Below, piece after piece: positions 32,359-44,613 of a stretch of 64,000 nt of DNA. Position 1 is the stretch's first letter. Every line of letters begins with the position of its first letter. The notes below the pieces were generated by a model that worked only from the letters and a program-made list of their open reading frames with translations, ran no database searches and was not told the DNA's origin. This DNA comes from Bufo bufo (lineage: Eukaryota; Chordata; Amphibia; Anura; Bufonidae). Location of the stretch: positions 183,228,156 to 183,292,155 of the forward strand of contig NC_053395.1 in the NCBI RefSeq assembly GCF_905171765.1. Direction: 5' to 3'. A program made the position numbers and the translations under genes.

Positions 32359-33039
32359 TATCACGTCTGGTAAGGCAGGTACCAGACATTCGGCACAGAG
32401 AGAAGGGAGACCGGGCGCCCTAACACAAGGGAGAGGGAGGAGTGGTGACCCCTAACTCACCTAACACTGGCACCTGGCTATCCTGACATCCCCAGATGGG
32501 TTGCTCACCTGTACGCTGATCACTTGCCTCGTCCCTGGCTTACCCTGAAATAAGCCCTAGGTAGTGAGTAGGGCTGTGGGAGCACTAGTCCTCACCACTG
32601 ACACCTAGGGTAACAACAGGGAGTGGACAAACAATACAAACACCACATATAATCCCCGAACGGAGACAGCAGACAATAGGACACAAACTGGAGAGAACCG
32701 GAGATCCAACCGCACTGGTTCCAACAGTTCCAGCAGGCTCCACAGCAACGCCACCTGAGGTCAGAATAGATACCCAGAAAGGAAGGTCTATATCTGGAAA
32801 CAAGGGAAGTAGGAAGAGAGACTAAATAGTGGCTGGGAGTGGCAGACAAAGAACAGCTGAAAGGAAAACTACCAAAACCTAGAAAGGACAAAAAGGATAG
32901 TAAACCAAAACAGAAAAACCTGGACCGGAATCCATTTCCACAACTAGGTCATGGAGCGATCCCTTGAAATCGAGCGAGTAGCCACCCGCTGCGATCTTCT
33001 GACCCCAAGCACCACAGGGTCCGCGATAGGGTCATGACA
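32359..33039 (-). mobile_element. Solo LTR, 5-bp target duplication ATAGG
   Basis: On the minus strand 681 bp from TGTCATGACCC to GACGTGATA, flanked by ATAGG at 32354-32358 and 33040-33044. No internal ORF with domains. The TG...TA end is not the canonical TG...CA. Confidence 0.75.
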
Positions 33040-34479
33040 ATAGGACATCAGAAAATCACGATTTGTCTTTATTCCAGCTTCTTTAGTAGATTGTGATAGT
33101 GCCAAATGGATAGGATCATCCACTGGTCTTTCAAACACATCCACTTATTACAAAACATCAGGGGAGATTTATCAAAATGGTGTAAAATAGAACTGGCTTA
33201 GATGCCCATAGCAACCAATCAGTTTTCAACTTTCATTTTTCACAGCTCCTTTGGAAAATAAAAGGTGGAATCTGATTGGTTGCTATTGTTGTGGAAATTT
33301 TATTAGGATGTGTATTTAATATATTGTGTATTGTCATCATGTCTCTCAGTGTCAGGGTAAACCATTGGAGTGGATATCTTCCCGTGTATGTCCTGTCACA
33401 GCTGCTAGGCGCAGAGGTCTCCGTCGGCGAACGGTCCATGTGCTAAGCACTGGGCTGTGGGCCGGGGGAGACTGATGTGATCAGCAGAGCAGTGTTTTGT
33501 TGGCTGATGTATGGACGCCGGCTAGGGCCCCCGCGCAAGACACAGATTTATTGGCTTGGCGTGGATGCATTTGTTAAGAGAACAATAAATAAAAGGAACG
33601 TGCGTTTGTTGTCCCTAGTGCGCCTGATCAGCCGCTGGAGATAATGACGTTGTCCTGTAAATAAACATGCATGAGGATCATAGTAACTTTATCTAGCATT
33701 GATCACTGAGCAAGGCTAGATAGGGTTCGCTCCAGTGGTTATAGGATACATGTGTTTGTGAGCTGGATATGTTCTCATCTTCCTATGTCATCACTTCCTG
33801 TATGTCATCACTTCCTGTATCCTTGTTTGGGGCCAGCCCCTTTTACACCTTTTGTTAGTAAATAAAAGAAACAGAGTGGGCAGGAGGAGGAGGAGTTGCT
33901 CAGCAAGAATTCAGCACCTGTGTCTGACTCTGACGGCGGTTGAGATTTTTGCCTTTCCTTACACAAAGACATTGGAGAGCGGATTTCTAATATTAATATT
34001 TCTACAACTATTAACCACTTGCCGCCGCGCTAACGCCGAAAGGCGTCATTGCGGCGGCTCCCCCAGGCTACGCTAACGCCGATTGGCGTCATCTCGCGTG
34101 AGCCGAGATTTCCTGTGAACGCGCGCACACAGGCGCGCGCGCTCACAGGAACGGAAGGTAAGAGAGTTGATCTCCAGCCTGCCAGCGGCGATCGTTTGCT
34201 GGCAGGCTGGAGATGTGTTTTTTTTTAACCCCTAACAGGTATATTAGACGCTGTTTTGATAACAGCGTCTAATATACCTGCTACCTGGTCCTCTGGTGGT
34301 CCCCTTTGTTTGGATCGACCACCAGAGGACACAGGTAGCTCAGTAAAGTAGCACCAAGCACCACTACACTACACTACACCCCCCCCCCGGGTCACTTATT
34401 AACCCCTTATTAGCCCCTGATCACCCCATATAGACTCCCTGATCACCCCCCTGTCATTGATTACCCCCCTGTCATTGAT

Positions 34480-35815
34480 CACACCCCTGTAAAGCTCCAT
34501 TCAGATGTCCGCATGATTTTTACGGATCCACTGATAGATGGATCGGATCCGCAAAACGCATACGGACGTCTGAATGGAGCCTTACAGGGGCGTGATCAAT
34601 GACTGTGGTGATCACCCCATATAGACTCCCTGATCACCCCCCTGTCATTGATCAACCCCCTGTAAAGCTCCATTCAGATGTCCGCATGATTTTTACGGAT
34701 CCACTGATAGATGGATCGGATCCGCAAAACGCATACGGACATCTGAATGGAGCCTTACAGGGGCGTGATCAATGACTGTGGTGATCACCCCATATAGACT
34801 CCCTGATCACCCCCCTGTCATTGATTACACCCCTGTCATTGATCAACCCCCTGTAAAGCTCCATTCAGATGTCCGCATGATTTTTACGGATCCACTGATA
34901 GATGGATCGGATCCGCAAAACGCATACGGACGTCTGAATGGAGCCTTACAGGGGCGTGATCAATGACTGTGGTGATCACCCCATATAGACTCCCTGATCA
35001 CCCCCCTGTCATTGATTACCCCCCTGTCATTGATCACCCCCCCTGTAAAGCTCCATTCAGATGTCCGCATGATTTTTACGGATCCACTGATAGATGGATC
35101 GGATCCGCAAAACGCATACGGACGTCTGAATGGAGCCTTACAGGGGCGTGATCAATGACTGTGGTGATCACCCATATAGACTCCCTGATCACCCCCCTGT
35201 CATTGATTACACCCCTGTCATTGATCACCCCCCTGTAAAGCTCCATTCAGATGTCTGCATGATTTTTACGGATCCACTGATAGATGGATCGGATCCGCAA
35301 AACGCATACGGACGTCTGAATGGAGCCTTACAGGGGCGTGATCAATGACTGTGGTGATCACCCCATATAGACTCCCTGATCACCCCCCTGTCATTGATTA
35401 CCCCCCTGTCATTGATCACCCCCCTGTAAAGCTCCATTCAGATGTCCGCATGATTTTTACGGATCCACTGATAGATGGATCGGATCCGCAAAACACATAC
35501 AGGCGTCTCCCTGGAGCCTTCCAGGGGGGGTGATCACCCCATATAGACTCCCTGATCACCCCCCCTGTCATTGATCACCCCCCCCTGTCATTGATCACCC
35601 CCCCGTCAGGCTGCATTCAGATGTCCGTATGATTTTTACGGATCCACGGATACATGGATCGGATCCGCAAAACACATACGGACATCTGAATGGAGCCTTA
35701 CAGGGGGGTGATCAATGACAGGGGGGTGATCACCCCATATAGACTCTCTGATCACCCCCCTGTCATTGATCACCCCCCTGTCATTGATCACCCCCCTGTA
35801 AGGCTCCATTCAGAC
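34480..35815. repeat. Tandem array of a hairpin unit, period about 190 bp
   Basis: Starts of AAAGCTCCATTCAGATG at 34491, 34664, 34855, 35047, 35237 and 35428, then a diverged copy near 35607 and a partial one near 35790. Each unit holds a stem of about 90 nt (CTCCATTCAGATGTCCG...CGGACGTCTGAATGGAG) followed by TGATCACCCC and TGTCATTGAT spacers. Differences between units are few. Confidence 0.92.
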
Positions 35816-36122
35816 ATTTTTTTGGCCCAAGTTAGCAGAATTTTTTTTTTTTTTCTTACAAAGTCTCATATTCCACTAACTTGTGTCAAAAAATAAAATC
35901 TCACATGAATTCACCATACCCCTCACGGAATCCGAATGCATAAAATTTTTTAGACATTTATATTCCAGACTTCTTCTCACGCTTTAGGGCCCCTAGAATG
36001 CCAGGGCAGTATAAATACCCCACATGTGACCCCATTTCGGAAAGAAGACACCCCAAGGTATTCCGTGAGGGGCATATTGAGTCCATGAAAGATTGAAATT
36101 TTTGTCCCAAGTTAGCGGAATG

Positions 36123-37510
36123 TGGTATCTCCGTATTCAGGAGAAGTTGGGGAATGTGTTTTGGGGTGTCATTTTACATATACCCATGCTGGGTGAGAGA
36201 AATATCTTGGCAAAAGACAACTTTTACCATTTTTTTATACAAAGTTGTCTTTTGCCAAGATATTTCTCTCACCCAGCATGGGTATATGTAAAATGACACC
36301 CCAAAACACATTCCCCAACTTCTCCTGAATACGGAGATACCAGATGTGTGACACTTTTTTGCAGCCTAGGTGGGAAAAGGGGCCCATATTCCAAAGAGCA
36401 CCTTTCGGATTTCACTGGCCATTTTTTACAGAATTTGATTTCAAACTCCTTACCACACATTTGGGCCCCTAGAATGCCAGGGCAGTATAACTACCCCACA
36501 AGTGACCCCATTTTGGAAAGAAGACATCCCAAGGTATTCGCTGATGGGCATAGTGAGTTCATGGAAGTTTTTATTTTTTGTCACAAGTTAGTGGAAAATG
36601 ATGATTTTTTTTTTTTTTCTTACAAAGACTCATATTCCACTAACTTGTGACAAAAAATAAAAACTTCCATGAACTCACTATGCCCATCAGCGAATACCTT
36701 GGGGTGTCTTCTTTCCAAAATGGGGTCACTTGTGGTGTAGTTATACTGCCCTGGCATTCTAGGGGCCCAAATGTGTGGTAAGGAGTTTGAAATCAAATTC
36801 TGTAAAAAATGACCAGTGAAATCCGAAAGGTGCTCTTTGGAATATGGGCCCCTTTGCCCACCTAGGCTGCAAAAAAGTGTCACACATCTGGTATCTCCGT
36901 ATTCAGGAAAAGTTGGGGAATGTGTTTTGGGGTGTCATTTTACATATACCCATGCTGGGTGAGAGAAATATCTTGGCAAAAGACAACTTTTACAATTTTT
37001 TTATGCAAAGTTGTCTTTTGCCAAGATATTTCTCTCACCAGCATGGGTATATGCAAAATGACACCCCAAAACACATTCCCCAACTTCTCCTGAATACGGA
37101 GATACCACATGTGTGACACTTTTTTGCAGCCTAGGTGGGCAAAGGGGCCCACATTCCAAAGAGCACCTTTCGGATTTCACCAGCCATTTTGTACAGAATT
37201 TGATTTCAAACTCCTTACCACACATTTGGGCCCCTAGAATGCCAGGGCAGTATAACTACCCCACAAGTGACCCCATTTTGGAAAGAAGACATCCCAAGGT
37301 ATTCGCTGATGGGCATAGTGAGTTCATGGAAGTTTTTATTTTTTGTCACAAGTTAGTAGAATATGAGACTTTGTAAGAAAAAAAAACAATAAAAAAAAAA
37401 TCATCGTTTTCCGCTAACTTGTGACAAAAAATAAAAAGTTCTATGAACTCACTATGCCCTTCAGCGAATACCTTAGGGTGTCTACTTTCCGAAATGGGGT
37501 CATTTGTGGG
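36123..37510. repeat. Alternating long palindromes, duplicated
   Basis: Palindrome 36123-36342 (loop 36225-36240), palindrome 36341-36890 (loop about 40 nt near 36616), palindrome 36889-37107 (centre 36998), and a partial one at about 37260-37510 (centre about 37384). The third repeats the first and the fourth the second, so a block of 766 bp has been duplicated. Adjacent palindromes share their end bases. Confidence 0.9.
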
Positions 37511-38247
37511 GTGTTTGTACTGTCTGGCCATTGTAGAACCTCAGGAAACATGACAGGTGCTCAGAAAGTCAGAGCTCCTTCAAAAAGCGGAAATTCACAT
37601 TTTTGTACCATAGTTTGTAAACGCTATAACTTTTATCCAAACCATTTTTTTTTTTTACCCAAACATTTTTTTTTTATGAAAGACATGTAGAACAATAAAT
37701 TTAGAGCAAAATTTATATATGGATGTTGTTTTTTTTGCAAAATTTTACAACTGAAAGTGAAAAATGTAATTTTTTTGCAAAAAAATCGTTAAATTTCGAT
37801 TAATAACAAAAAAAGTAAAAATGTCAGCAGCAATGAAATACCACCAAATGAAAGCTCAATTAGTGAGAAGAAAAGGAGGTAAAATTCATTTGGGTGGTAA
37901 GTTGCATGACCGAGCAATAAACCGCTAAAGTTGTGGAGTGCCGATTTGTAAAAAAGGGCCTGGTCTTTAGGGGGGTATAAACCTGTGGTCCTTAAGTGGT
38001 TAATATTTCTACATCAGTTTGGCGAGCCAGGTAGGAGCAAATCCACCGTCAGAGTCAGACACAGGTGTTACCATGCTGAATTCTTGCTGAGCAACTCCTA
38101 TGTCTGCCTCTGACTGCGGCTGAGGGAAAGGGGGTTTACATTTCCTTACACAAAGTTTGATGCGAGCAGATTACAACTATTAAAATTTCCACAACACTAT
38201 GGGCAACTTAGCTAGTTTTACTTTACACCAGTTTGATAAATTTCCCC

Positions 38248-40384
38248 ATCATGTTTACCGAATGGGATCAAGCACAAGATATTAGGCCAGTGATGAACGT
38301 ATTTCTGAGGAAAATAGCATTCTTTCTGGAGGACTGTTTTGATAGTTACTTACACTTTATGCTTAAAATTGACTCAAAGATTATTTTCTATGGTGTAGAA
38401 TTAGGTATTGTTCTAACCAGAAGGCAATGTACAATCACACCCAATGGTAAATAATTAAGTGTTTGCTATTCAAGTCTTCGCACACCAGTATACCATGATG
38501 AATCACTATGGCCCATTACAGTACTTATTAACACCAGTTTTTATTCATAACCCTATATGTATGTTCAACTGAATAAGAAATCTGATCAACTCTTCAGATT
38601 CTTTGTAAATACACCACTTCAAGAGGCTTAACACTTTATACACTAATTCCATTGAAGTGAAAGATGGTGGAGTTCCTGACCTCCTTTCTGCAAGCTTAAA
38701 GCAAAGGCAGCTACTGGCAACTGTATAGAGGAAAAGACTAAATACGGGTTGGCCACGCATGTGTATCAGCTCTCTGCTTTAAAGACTATGGACAACTTTG
38801 CATTTCATTGATATTTTTGCATTGTTAATTTGCTTTCTAAAGGTAAAACTAATCAGAATAACATTCAGACCTGCAATTATGCTCCTGCATGGTGGTGCTG
38901 CTGAATCAGACACAAATTCATCAGAGCACCGCTCCTGTTTCTGATGGCTTTCTCTGCTCTCCCCTTCTCTTCTTTCAGTGTTAGATATTGCAGAAATAGG
39001 TTGTACACATTAGATGTGCGTGGAGAGGAGGGAGAAGATCCAAAGTGGTCTGCTCACACAGGCTGTAGATAGGGAGCAACCGCACACACAAGGCAGTTTG
39101 CAGGGGGAAGCTAGCAGCATCCTGGACACACAGATCCAACACACATTACTAGGAGAGACACATCAACATAAGAATTGTCTGATACTAATTGTCTGTAAAA
39201 GAAGGAAGAAAGGAAGATTGCATCCACGTTTTCTGTGTCAATGGTGTCCATAGCCTTTAAACTCTATGTACACCTTCGGAGGCAATTTTTGTTTATGATT
39301 GCATTTGACTCATTTTTGGCTAATAATAATTTTTTTCAATTGGCCTTTATTAAAAGTATTGACCCGTTCTGTTTGAATTGTTTTTCTAACTGTGTGACTA
39401 GTACGTTCACTTTCTGCCATCATCAAATAAACCCTATCTCTAAATTGCTAAGAGGTCATAAACACTTATTTAAGCCACATTCTTATCAGTAGGATAAGTA
39501 CTGAGCTATACGGAGTGTTTATAATGTCAGAGAGCAGAAATAAGGAGTACGTCAGCTCCCTAAATGAAGGAAAAGAGAGAAAATACAAAGGCTGCTACTA
39601 TAGCATCTCAGATCTGTACAGAAAAAAGGGCCCTATATTTTTTTTTTAAAAATACCTATTGAAAAAAAAGATTTTTAGCTGAAAATGAAAACAATGCAAT
39701 AATAAAAAAAATTGCCCCCAAATATGTACATAGCATTTAAAGCCTAGATGAGTTACAGAGGCAGCAAGGCAGGCACTAGTTTTGTGCCATGAAACACCTA
39801 CCACACCATTATTTTCGGTTATTTATTCTTTGTACTACACCTTGCCTAGAGATATCACATCTTATTGCCGTCTCCTCCGCAGGATCTGGTGACACTTCAG
39901 GGGTTGTAGATAGGTTTGATACTATTCATAAACTTTTGCACACAGATGTCACTCAAGTTTATTTCAAGATGTTCTCATCACAAAGTCTAACATTATCCAC
40001 ACCCCCTGTCATGCCATAACGCTTCATTAACTAAAATAGATAGTGCCATTAATGAGTGATTCCTCTGGGTTATTGCTGAAGCTGCATAAATATGTGATTA
40101 TGTTTTCATGAATGTGTCCTTGCATAGCTAACAGTATTCAAACTAATCTGTGGACATAATGTGCATAAATAAATACAGTTAACAGTCTCGGTCTCCTTTG
40201 TTTGCTCTTTCTTTGCCTCATGATAAATTAGGAAACTCTGGTGAAGGTTTATGAAGACAACGCACATCTGCATTTCATATTTTTCTTAATATTGCACCAT
40301 AGCATTCATCAATATGTCTCTCAATACAGGCGAAGGACATGGTAGCACTAGTAGATATAATAAGGCAAACACAGGTCAGAAGAC
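38248..40384. other. Intergenic DNA with one dispersed repeat
   Basis: About 39250-39720 holds a repeat (ACACCTTCGGAGGCAATTTT…TCAATTGGCCTTTATT…GAGTGTTTATAATGTCAG) that recurs in diverged form at 47860-47900 and 49265-49700. The parts at 38250-39230 and 39780-40380 show no repeats, genes or RNA genes that I can identify. Confidence 0.45.
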
Positions 40385-40392
40385 ATGGTAGG

Positions 40393-42101
40393 TAGTGATG
40401 GACGAACATCTGCCGGGACGGTTCGCGAACGCGATCAAATGTTCGCAAATCGCAAATTCGCGGAGGGTCCCATTTATTTTAATGGGAGGCGAACCTGAAA
40501 AACCTTCAGCTCATATTTGCAGCAAAGAAATAATTACTAGAAGTGCACAAATAGTCCCACAACATGGACAGTGACATACCAGATGTATTTTTCGAATTTG
40601 CAATCTCCATTCATAATTTTTTTCACTGCGAAATATCGGCAATATCATTTTCGCGTACGCGCATACGCAAATGCACTATACGGTACCCAAATGCACTATA
40701 CAGTACCCAAATGCACTATAAAGAAAGTATATTGGTATATAACACCCTGCTTCAATCATTTTTTTTGGGGGGGGACTGGTATATCACACCAGTAGAAATT
40801 ATTTGTTCTAATAACGCTTGTCCCTCTATATACCTGCAGTATCGCAGCAGAACCGCACACAACTGCCGCACAATACAAATGCACTATAATATACTTTCTA
40901 ACATAGAAAGTATTTTATAACATTGTACAAGGAAGGCAATCCATTAGAATGTGCATAAAGATAAAAGGTAACCTTTATTAATTTTACTATGAGGGTCCAT
41001 TCACACGTCCGTAAGTGTTTTGCGGATCCGCAAAACACGGACACCGGCAATGTGCATTTTGCAATTTGCGGACCGCACATCGCCGGCACTATAATAGAAA
41101 GTGCCTAATCTTGTCTGCAATTGCGGACAAGAATAGGACATGTTCTATTTTTTTGCGGAAACGGAAGCATGGATGCAGAAGTGTGGATACGCAAATGCGG
41201 ATGCGGACAGCACATTCCGGCCCCATTGAAAATCAATGGGTCTGCACCCGTTCCGCAAAATTGCGGAAAGAATACGGACCAGTTTTGCAGACATGTGAAT
41301 GGAAAAGATATCCCTCAAAATGAAAATAAATAAAATTATTAAAGTTAAGCAAAAAGCATAGATGTGGTAGGCAATAACAAGTGCTCGGCGGCACAATCCG
41401 GGGGGTTCCAGTGCACATCCATGAATCCCAGAGGGAAAGCAAAAAACATCTATCCATGGGCTAGATGATGATGTGGTATTGAAGGACAGGGTGGGCAAAG
41501 AACTGTCCCTGATATTGCCCTACAGAGGGGTGCCATCTGGCCCTGATAGCCTAACCACAGACCGACCACCCTGATAAGAGCGACCCCGTCTGGAACCTTA
41601 CCCTATATGAAAATGGCCCTAGTAAGCCCCTAGCCCCTAGGCCCCTGACTTCCAGGTGATCACTATATAGATCTATATGTTTTTGACTCATTATAAAAGC
41701 ATATTATAAGTATATCGCACCCCTCTGTGTATCACACATATCGATAGCACACCTATACCAGTCCTTAAAAAGACTTTTGTGGCCCTATTAGCTAGAGTTT
41801 GGTGTCCCTAACAGCCTGTCCCTGCTCCACACAGCAACCTCTCCCTACACTGGCAAAACACTAAATGTAAGATGGCGGCCAGATCAGGTTTATTTATAAG
41901 GTAGGGGGTGTATCCATGTGCTGAAATTTCTCAATTGGCTGTCCTGTACCACCTGATAGATGTGTCATGGGTCAAAGTTCTTCACAATGTAAAAGAATAT
42001 GGTGGGCGCGAATATCTCCATATGTTTGCATGTTCAGCGAATCACGAACGCACAAAGTTCGCCGCAAAACGACTGCCTGGCGAACAGCAAGGCCATCTCT
42101 A
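40393..42101. mobile_element. Non-autonomous hAT element, 8-bp target duplication ATGGTAGG
   Basis: ATGGTAGG at 40385-40392 and 42102-42109. Ends TAGTGATGGAC and (reverse) TAGAGATGGCC. The interior has a triplicated AATGCACTATA segment near 40672-40720, GTTCGC-rich ends (CGGTTCGCGAACGCG), and an inserted MITE at about 40985-41320. No transposase. Confidence 0.85.
40985..41320. repeat. MITE (GGTCCATTCACACGTC end) inside a hAT element
   Basis: Left end GAGGGTCCATTCACACGTCC; right end AGACATGTGAATGG followed by AAAGATATCCCTC. It shares AGGACATGTTCTATTTTTTT with the 28959 MITE, so the two are relatives. Confidence 0.65.
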
Positions 42102-42109
42102 ATGGTAGG

Positions 42110-44325
42110 TCCTGTAGATGAAATGCCAAAAACACATGTTGGGTCACATATGATCGCCTATGACCTACCATAATCTTATAAGACTATAATATCACTAACA
42201 AAAATTAAAATGGTGATGTAATATGTCAAATTAAACCTGGATTTGGACCCTTTAAAAATTCGCTTTTATTAGTTTTATTTTAAAAAAAGCGTAAGTATAG
42301 ACACCCTTTGGTAACTGGGTATCCAAAATAATAATAGGACAAGATGTTGCCCAGCTACCACCGTGAATTGGTGAAGAAAGTAGATACAAAAATAATACAG
42401 ATGTATACGAAATTCCCGTAGCATTAGTGACTTTTGGGGCTTGGGGTTGGGTAGAGGGTGGGGCACATTAATAGGGGTATTAGGGATGATTCTTTCCCTG
42501 TACCCGCCCTAAGGTAGTCCTCTGCCCAGGGATAAGCCCTAATGGTGGGATCACCCTGTCCCCGTACCTACCCTGTCTGGCCCTGTACAACCCTGTACAG
42601 TGGGAATTTATTACAAGAGATGTCAGAATTTTGATGTAATATGTCACCTTATCTCACCAGAGTTGGGGATTCTCTGAGTCACAGTTGGTTTGTGCTGCCT
42701 ACAATGGGATGAAGCATCCAAGGGTCCACTGGTTTTTATTCTAAACCTCCACAATGAGGTTTTGAGCTTTGATGCAGGAGGATCCTTAGATTAGGTCTCC
42801 CGAATAGTCATCGATTGGCAGAAGCAACGCAATTGTAGTATAATAGTTAGAAATTAAGCTAATGGTCGCTACCAGACAAGTGGTCAGGTTCAAACAAGCC
42901 AGAGGATGAGACAGGAACATCGCCAGGAGGAACAAGGAGTAGAACAGGTATCAGGTAAACAATCCAACATAAATGTAATATGCACATAAACACAAGTCAA
43001 ACAAGGGAAAACCCACAATCGGCAGGTAATGAATTCATGGCAGCATCTCCTTTAAATAGTCCTCCAGACCTTGACACTATGTTCAAGTGCCAATTGCTTT
43101 GGCAACCTGATGCTGCTGTGCAGCCAGAACTGGAGTGCCATGGCCCAATCCCGGTGCATACTTACATATATTTAAATTGCAAAATCAGAACATTTAATTG
43201 ATGTATTTTAGTAGGAAAAATGGTTTGCAATGGGCTGCAAATGCTGTAAAAAATAACAAAGCTTACACTTACCTCACTGATCCCCACCCACTGCTGTTTC
43301 AACAGTACCCAGGTCCCTGCTGCCCTCCTCTTCCTGCTCCTGTCCTGGCTGTGAACGCCACTCAGCAATCAGGGGATGGTGAGATGAGTATTAAGGTTCA
43401 TTCACACAACCGTACGTATTTTGCTGTCCGCAAAATGCGGATTAGCAAAAAATATGGATGATGTCTGTGTGACGTCTGTGTTGCATACAATTTTTTGCTG
43501 AACCTTTGTGACAATGAAAAAATGCACATCGGATGAAGCTTTGTTATTTTTTTACAGCATTTGTAGCCTATCGCAAACCATTTTTTCCACCGGTGAACCC
43601 CATTAAGCTCCATCGTGGGAATGCCCCACAAAACACCCAATTTTAGATGACGTTTGCAAAACTCTGCCCCTTTTGCAATTCAGTTTGCAGGATTCCAACT
43701 ACAATGAGGACTGTTGGCAAGTATGAGCAGGAGCAGCTGAGAAGATTACCTTATATTTTAGATCTGAATGGCATATCTGGCCTACATGGCCACTTTAGGA
43801 CCTTGTTCACATCTCCGTTAGGAGTAGGATTCTAGCTGGCTGGGTGCGATGAGAGAGACAGTACCCTGCTTAAGCTGCATCCAAGGCATTGCACGCAGCC
43901 AGCTAGAATCCTACTCCATACTTATGAGGAACAAGCACCCTGAAACAGGTGTCTATGGATGGATATCTGGCTTGGCATTTTCCCTTATATTCCAAGGCTT
44001 GTTAAAAAGTCTGATTTTGACTCATAAGGTGACGGTAGCAAGGTGGTTCTCTTCCTTGGGAGACACCTATTTGCATATAAATTTCCCATGCAGCATTGCG
44101 AATAAGTCTCTATACCATGGAGTACTTCCAGTAAGTCTCCATACAGGACTGGTCACTTTAAGGACAGCTAGTACCCTGCTGAAGGATAAATAAGTTGACA
44201 ATTGGGTGTTACCATTCTCCTTGTCAAAGTTGTGTGTCCCCATAAAGTCTGCTACTACCAACCCTGATTGGACGCTATCAGACAGTGCAGGGACACCCCC
44301 CCCCCCCCCCAAATCCCAAATAGTA
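42110..44325. other. Intergenic DNA with MITE fragments
   Basis: About 42880-43080 resembles the edge of an LTR on the minus strand without clear ends. A half MITE (AAGGTTCATTCACACAACCG) starts near 43395. A short palindromic repeat at about 43798-43925 pairs GGAGTAGGATTCTAGCTGGC with GCCAGCTAGAATCCTACTCC. A C homopolymer precedes the next MITE. No gene. Confidence 0.45.
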
Positions 44326-44611
44326 AGGCTGAGTTCACATCACCATTTAGCTTTCTGTTCTTCTGATCCGTCAGAAGAGAAAAAAAAACCTGAATCCTGT
44401 TGCATTAGTTGGCATCTGTTTGAGCCATTTCCGTCTGAGATCCGTTTTTTTAGACGAAAAAAAAAAGTACTGCATACAGGACCACAGACTGAAATGGCTC
44501 AAACGGATGCCAACTGATGCAACAGGATCCATTTTTTCTACCGGATCCTGTTTTTTTTCTCTTCTGATGGATCAGAAGCACGGAAAGCTAAATGGTGATG
44601 TGAACTCAGCC
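44326..44611. repeat. Palindromic MITE with TA duplication
   Basis: AGGCTGAGTTCACATCACC and GGTGATGTGAACTCAGCC face each other. The match continues through ATTTAGCTTTC/GAAAGCTAAAT, GATCCGTCAGAAGAG/CTCTTCTGATGGATC and AACGGATGCCAACTGATGC against its inverse. TA at 44324-44325 and 44612-44613 suits a Tc1/mariner-like target. Confidence 0.8.
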
Positions 44612-44613
44612 TA

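Larger units (their letters stand above)
34015..37999. mobile_element. 4-kb non-autonomous element with TTAA target duplication
   Basis: TTAA at 34011-34014 and 38000-38003. Ends CCACTTGCCGCC and CTTAAGTGG match over CCACTT. The overall plan matches the 5744-8964 element: GC-rich hairpins at one end (34030-34215, e.g. CCTGTGAACGCGCG...CGCGCGCTCACAGG and CTGCCAGC..GCTGGCAG), tandem arrays inside, AT-rich remainder. No transposase ORF. It sits inside the LTR remnant, so it is younger. Confidence 0.75.
33287..38196. mobile_element. LTR retroelement remnant with nested TTAA element
   Basis: Ends TGTTGTGGAAATTTTA and TAAAATTTCCACAACA are perfect inverted copies, flanked by CTAT at 33283-33286 and 38197-38200. 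After removing the 34015-37999 insertion about 920 bp remain. TTTGGCGAGCCAGGTAGGAG at 38018-38037 looks like the PBS/leader just inside an LTR. Downstream is a second copy of the LTR 3' end (TTTCCTTACACAAAG...TATTAAAATTTCC). An inverted piece of the LTR (38053-38098 against 33888-33936) lies between, so the internal region is almost entirely lost and rearranged. Confidence 0.7.
33161..38247. repeat. MITE (GGGGAGATTTATC ends) split by a 4.9-kb insertion
   Basis: Left part 33161-33286 (GGGGAGATTTATCAAAATGG...GATTGGTTGCTAT) and right part 38197-38247 (CTATGGGCAACTTAG...ATAAATTTCCCC). Joining them through the duplicated CTAT gives TTGGTTGCTATGGGCAACT, matching the other copy at 60690-60710. Confidence 0.85.

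Noticed and set aside
34772..35896. Repeated ORFs beginning MTVVITPYRLPDHPPVID
   Set aside because: They follow the 190-bp tandem array exactly; several copies of the same short frame, not a repeat protein gene.
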